A stretch of DNA of 64,000 nt from Paenibacillus sp. PL2-23 (GTDB lineage: Bacteria > Bacillota > Bacilli > Paenibacillales > Paenibacillaceae), in NCBI RefSeq assembly GCF_040834005.1, contig NZ_CP162129.1, positions 1,531,501 to 1,595,500 on the forward strand, given 5' to 3'. Positions within the stretch are counted from its first letter, which is position 1. Every line of letters begins with the position of its first letter. Below the pieces are notes generated by a model. The model saw nothing but the letters and a program-made list of their open reading frames with translations, searched no databases and was not told the DNA's origin. Both the position numbers and the translations under genes were made by a program. Shown piece by piece: positions 60,931 to 64,000 of the stretch.

Positions 60931-60960
60931 CTCCCAAATTACCTCAGTCCTATTTGGGAG
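60931..60960 (+). other. Nine-bp hairpin in the leader of the NlpC/P60 gene
   Basis: CTCCCAAAT at 60931-60939 pairs perfectly with ATTTGGGAG at 60952-60960. No T-run follows. It could be part of a regulated leader. Confidence 0.45.
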
Positions 60961-61055
60961 CCTGGATGGATGCTTGCTCCACTTAGCCGACCTTACAATG
61001 GTTGTAGAACGCCGGTTACCGGCAGCAAGCTTACACAACAAGGAGGCGTATTCTC

Positions 61056-62123
61056 ATGAAGTATACAATGAAGCATAAGATAGCTACCGTAACAGTGACA
61101 GCAGCAATGATGTTCGGCTCGTTGACGGTATTGCCAGCTCCTGCGGCGCACGCCGCGCAATCTGCAGAGGTGACATGGGGCGTGAACATGCGGACAGCGC
61201 CGTCCGCCTCGGCAAATGTCATTCGCATGCTCAAGAAGGGCGAGACGATCTCTATCATTGAAAGCTCCGGCAGCAGCTGGTACAAAATAAGCGATGCTAA
61301 TGGGCGGACGGGCTATATTTCGTCTTCGTCCAAATATACGGATATTATTGCTGGCAGCTCTGGCTCAGGCTCCTCATCGGGTGGGACAAGCTCGGAAGCC
61401 GGTGCTGTGACAGCGGCGATTGGCACGGTTAAGAAGTCGGTATCGTTCCGGGAAGGGGCATCCACCTCCGCCGACCGCATTCGTTATCTGAAAGCAGGCG
61501 AGCAGATGCAAATTACGGGACAGCCGAACAGCTATTGGTATGAGGCGGTTGACGCAAGAGGGGTCAAAGGCTACGTGTCTTCTCAATCGCAATATATGAC
61601 TGTCAGCAACGGTACGATCGGCAGCGGCTCCGCGGGCTCGGGCGGTGGCAGCGCGCCGTCCACAGAGACGCCGCCGGCATCGTCCAGCGATGTGGAGAAG
61701 GTGATTGCCGCAGGCATGAAATATTTGGGCACGCCATACGAATATGGCTCCAGCCGCAGCACGACGACCACCTTCGACTGCTCCGACTTCGTCAGACAAG
61801 CGTTCAAGGACGCGCTTGGCCTTACGCTGCCGGCTGATTCGCGAGGTCAGGGCTCCTATGTGAAAAGTAAAGGGAGCTACACAACAAGCATTAGCGGGCT
61901 GAAACGCGGCGACCTTATGTTCTTCATGTCGTACAGGGGCTCCAGCGCATCGTCGTACAGCGGCATTAACAAGCAGGCGCAGACCATTACGCATGTAGGC
62001 ATCTATCTGGGAGACGGCAAGATTCTTCACACGTACTCCAAAGAAAGCGGCGGCGTCACAACAGGCACGATTACCGGCAAGCATTGGGAGCATCGCTTCA
62101 TATTCGGAGGCAGTGCTCTGTAG
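61056..62123 (+). CDS. Secreted SH3b-NlpC/P60 peptidoglycan endopeptidase
   Basis: A 355-residue wall hydrolase. A signal peptide (KIATVTVTAAMMFGSL, cleavage near AHAAQ) is followed by two bacterial SH3 modules (about 35-95: NMRTAPSASANVI; 120-180: SFREGASTSADRI), each followed by a Gly/Ser linker. The C-terminal NlpC/P60 domain has FDCSDFVRQAF with the nucleophile Cys, THVGIYLGDGK with the catalytic His, and a third polar residue near LHTYS. Such enzymes cut D-Glu-DAP bonds. AAGGAGG precedes the ATG. Confidence 0.93.
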   Translation: MKYTMKHKIATVTVTAAMMFGSLTVLPAPAAHAAQSAEVTWGVNMRTAPSASANVIRMLKKGETISIIESSGSSWYKISDANGRTGYISSSSKYTDIIAGSSGSGSSSGGTSSEAGAVTAAIGTVKKSVSFREGASTSADRIRYLKAGEQMQITGQPNSYWYEAVDARGVKGYVSSQSQYMTVSNGTIGSGSAGSGGGSAPSTETPPASSSDVEKVIAAGMKYLGTPYEYGSSRSTTTTFDCSDFVRQAFKDALGLTLPADSRGQGSYVKSKGSYTTSISGLKRGDLMFFMSYRGSSASSYSGINKQAQTITHVGIYLGDGKILHTYSKESGGVTTGTITGKHWEHRFIFGGSAL

Positions 62124-62163
62124 GGCCAGCAAGAGGGCAAGCACCAATAAAGCTAGCAACAAA

Positions 62164-62211
62164 AAAGCAATCCCTTTGGCCGTGACCTTAACGGCCAGGG
62201 GGATAGCTTTC
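62164..62211. terminator. Bidirectional terminator between NlpC/P60 and DedA-like genes
   Basis: AAGCAATCCCTTTGGCCGT pairs with ACGGCCAGGGGGATAGCTT with small bulges, flanked by A- and T-runs. Confidence 0.8.
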
Positions 62212-62248
62212 TGTTCGTAGTTCGTATGACAGCGAGACAAGGGCTTCA

Positions 62249-62848
62249 TCAAGCCTGCAGATCCTTCTGCAGCTCCGCTGCCCGTTTCTTCTTCTTGCGC
62301 AATACGCTCCGTATAATGAGAAAAGCGGCAATGAGAGGTATGCTGCCAAGAAATATATACAAGGACACGTCTTTGACCATAGATTCCGCCGCGCGTCCGT
62401 AGAAGTAGAACAATGCGCCTACCGCATAGAACTTGACAGCCCTGCCGATGGCTGCATAACCGATAAGCCGCCATAAAGGGAAGTTCAAGCATCCCGATAA
62501 TATCGTAAACACCTTGAACGGAATCGGCGTAAAGGAGCCAATCAGGATGGCGGATTCACCGCTTTTCTGGAATCGGGTAGTCGCCGCGTCGATCCATTCC
62601 GCTTTCAGGAATCGGTAAAGGACGGACTTGCCCATAAGCTTGCCCAAATAGTAGCCTACCGGAGTGCCCAGCAAGCAGGCGATATAGCCAACGGTAGCCA
62701 GCCATAGCGCGGAAGTGGGATTCACGATGCTGAGCGATACTTGAAGGAAGAATGCGGGGATGGGGAAGATGACCGCATCCAGGAAGGAATGCGCGAACAA
62801 GCCCCAGGGACCGTAATCCTCCAGAAAATCGACAATTGCTTGAAACAT
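62249..62848 (-). CDS. DedA/VTT-family membrane protein (YqaA type)
   Basis: A 199-residue membrane protein with four or five hydrophobic segments. SFLDAVIFPIPAFFLQVSLS near residues 20-40, GTPVGYYLGKLMG near 65, and GSFTPIPFKVFTILSGC near 105 match the SNARE-associated/VTT domain. DedA-type proteins move lipids or maintain membrane potential. The ATG chosen has AAAGGAGCC 7 nt upstream; a longer frame of 23 residues lacks a site. It ends in a basic KKKKR segment. Confidence 0.88.
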   Translation of the reverse strand: MFQAIVDFLEDYGPWGLFAHSFLDAVIFPIPAFFLQVSLSIVNPTSALWLATVGYIACLLGTPVGYYLGKLMGKSVLYRFLKAEWIDAATTRFQKSGESAILIGSFTPIPFKVFTILSGCLNFPLWRLIGYAAIGRAVKFYAVGALFYFYGRAAESMVKDVSLYIFLGSIPLIAAFLIIRSVLRKKKKRAAELQKDLQA

Positions 62849-62961
62849 GAAGTAGGCTCCTTTTCGTTTCACTTGCCTGCTAAGTATAGCATACCGCCAG
62901 CAATTCCGCGTATGCAAAAATAGCCCACAGATACATACGTAAGAGTCGATTCCAAGGTTTC

Positions 62962-63012
62962 AAAAAAATAAACTTGAAATAACGGCGCAGACGCTCCGAA
63001 TTTCAAGTTTAT
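62962..63012 (-). terminator. Rho-independent terminator after the malic enzyme gene
   Basis: ATAAACTTGAAAT at 62968-62980 pairs perfectly with ATTTCAAGTTTAT at 63000-63012. On the minus strand it is followed by a run of seven T. Confidence 0.88.
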
Positions 63013-63036
63013 ATTCCAGCCCAGCTCCGTAGCGCC

Positions 63037-64000
63037 CTATTCCCGCAGCTTGCGGCGCGACACGCCGGTGCGCTGGGCGGCGGCGACCACTCTGCGGCGC
63101 ACCTCCTCGACGACCTTCGTATTGAAGACGCTCGGAATGATATACATGCGGTTAAGCTCGTCCTCGCTGATGACGGAGGCGATAGCTTCCGCTGCCGCCA
63201 GCTTCATCTCCTCGTTAATCTCGGAGGCTCGGCTGTCGAGCGCTCCCCTGAATATGCCCGGGAAGCAGAGGACGTTGTTGATCTGGTTGGGATAGTCAGA
63301 GCGGCCGGTAGCGAATACGCCTACGATGTCCTCGATCAGCTCCGGCCGAATCTCCGGCTCTGGATTCGCCATGGCGAAGACGACGGGATTAGGCGCCATG
63401 CTGGCGACATCCTCTCTAGTGAGCAGGCCGCCGGCGGATACGCCAATGAACACGTCCGCGCCCGCAATGGCATCCTTCAGGCCGCCATTGCGGCGCTCCG
63501 GATTGGTGTTGCTAGCGTACCATTGCCACGTCTCGTTGTCGTAGGTCTCATCCGCGTTCAATATGCCGGCCCGATCAACGCCTACGATATGGCGCGCGCC
63601 CCCCGCAAGGAGCATCTTCGTGCATGCGGTGCCTGCGGCTCCAATCCCGCATACCACGATACGCGAGTCGCTGAGCTCTCGACCCGTCAGCTTCAGCGCG
63701 TTCAGGAGGCCGGCGTACAGCACAACAGCGGTGCCGTGCTGATCGTCGTGGAATACCGGAATGTCCAGCTCCTCGCGCAGCCTGCGCTCGATTTCGAAGC
63801 AGCGCGGCGCCGAGATATCCTCCAGGTTAATGCCGCCGAACGCGGGAGCCAGATGCTTGACCGCCGCGATGACGGCTTCTGTATCCTGCGTATCCAGGCA
63901 GATGGGGAACGCGTCGACGTCGGCGAACTGCTTGAACAGCATCGCCTTCCCCTCCATGACTGGCATTGCGGCATAAGGGCCGATATTGCCAAGGCCCAGC
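63037..64000 (-). CDS. NAD(P)-dependent malic enzyme, C-terminal part (5' end outside window)
   Basis: Oxidatively decarboxylates malate to pyruvate. The frame enters from the right edge with LGLGNIGPYAAMPVMEGKA, so the start and the first 110 or so residues are missing. Visible motifs are GGINLEDISAPRCFEIERRL and VFHDDQHGTAVV (metal- and malate-binding), the NAD Rossmann motif VVCGIGAAGTACTKML, VGVSAGGLLT-type region (FIGVSAGGLLT) and FAMANPEPEI. It ends in SRRKLRE. The malolactic or malic branch in bacilli has several paralogues (MaeA, MalS, YtsJ); this short type is closest to YtsJ-like enzymes. A perfect terminator follows. Confidence 0.94.
   Translation of the reverse strand, partial: LGLGNIGPYAAMPVMEGKAMLFKQFADVDAFPICLDTQDTEAVIAAVKHLAPAFGGINLEDISAPRCFEIERRLREELDIPVFHDDQHGTAVVLYAGLLNALKLTGRELSDSRIVVCGIGAAGTACTKMLLAGGARHIVGVDRAGILNADETYDNETWQWYASNTNPERRNGGLKDAIAGADVFIGVSAGGLLTREDVASMAPNPVVFAMANPEPEIRPELIEDIVGVFATGRSDYPNQINNVLCFPGIFRGALDSRASEINEEMKLAAAEAIASVISEDELNRMYIIPSVFNTKVVEEVRRRVVAAAQRTGVSRRKLRE

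Noticed and set aside
60736..61055. Cyclic-di-AMP riboswitch before the NlpC/P60 gene
   Set aside because: Genomic context would fit, but the conserved sequence blocks of that class could not be found in the leader.

Overview
The window is about 64 kb of Gram-positive chromosome, most likely from Paenibacillus or a close relative. This rests on moderately GC-rich coding DNA, strong AGGAGG-type ribosome binding sites, frequent TTG and GTG starts, and the gene families present: YesM/YesN-type two-component sugar uptake, XylR/XylAB with a textbook xyl operator, bacilliredoxin, CvfC/YpgR-like protein, YjzC-like protein, a KinB-like orphan kinase and SLH surface proteins. No rRNA, tRNA, CRISPR array, prophage or insertion sequence was recognised.

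Layout. 1-4.8 kb: a GH42 beta-galactosidase cut by the left edge, its divergent AraC-type regulator, a drug/metabolite exporter, an LRR protein and a HAD phosphatase. 4.9-5.4 kb: a 51-bp tandem repeat array. 5.5-9.3 kb: a compact Tat island (TnrA-like regulator plus tatC on one strand; Tat-exported L-amino-acid-oxidase-like flavoenzyme, exported RidA-like protein and tatA on the other). 9.4-15.3 kb: YesM/YesN two-component system with a CUT1 sugar ABC transporter. 15.5-19.1 kb: heterodimeric ABC exporter. 19.2-23.6 kb: auxin-efflux-type carrier, repeats, a nuclease-fold/winged-helix protein and a homodimeric ABC exporter. 23.7-28.7 kb: LysM/M23 peptidase, aldose epimerase, LytTR protein, lactonase, Fsr-like MFS pump. 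28.8-33.0 kb: xylR < > xylA-xylB. 33.0-43.6 kb: a second repeat array, a Zn/HTH/DUF2087/GIY-YIG fusion, and a three-gene surface-protein operon ending in a 1899-residue protein. 43.6-54.9 kb: housekeeping genes (BaiN-like flavoprotein, hydrolase, kinase, bacilliredoxin, nadE, acpS, cytochrome c, mutY, KDPG aldolase, transglutaminase-like, CvfC-like). 54.9-55.5 kb: a hairpin repeat family. 55.5-64 kb: MBL hydrolase, Gfo/Idh/MocA dehydrogenase, ABC-F protein, CDF transporter, NlpC/P60 endopeptidase, DedA-like protein, and a malic enzyme cut by the right edge.

The most interesting unit is the Tat island. The 340-bp space between the two divergent start codons carries two perfect matches to the GlnR/TnrA operator TGTNA-N7-TNACA, one near each gene. 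The regulator gene overlaps tatC by ATGA. The flavoenzyme has a twin-arginine signal and the GPMR substrate-carboxylate motif of L-amino acid oxidases. The next gene is a RidA-family imine deaminase with a secretion signal, and tatA closes the operon. I infer a nitrogen-controlled extracellular amino-acid deamination system that carries its own translocon, comparable in logic to the phosphate-controlled TatAd/TatCd-PhoD pair of Bacillus subtilis.

A second theme is intergenic repeat expansion: two unrelated 51-bp arrays, a 21-bp array, a 36-bp hairpin family and a 12-bp array. All have periods divisible by three, so they create long phantom reading frames that should not be annotated as genes.
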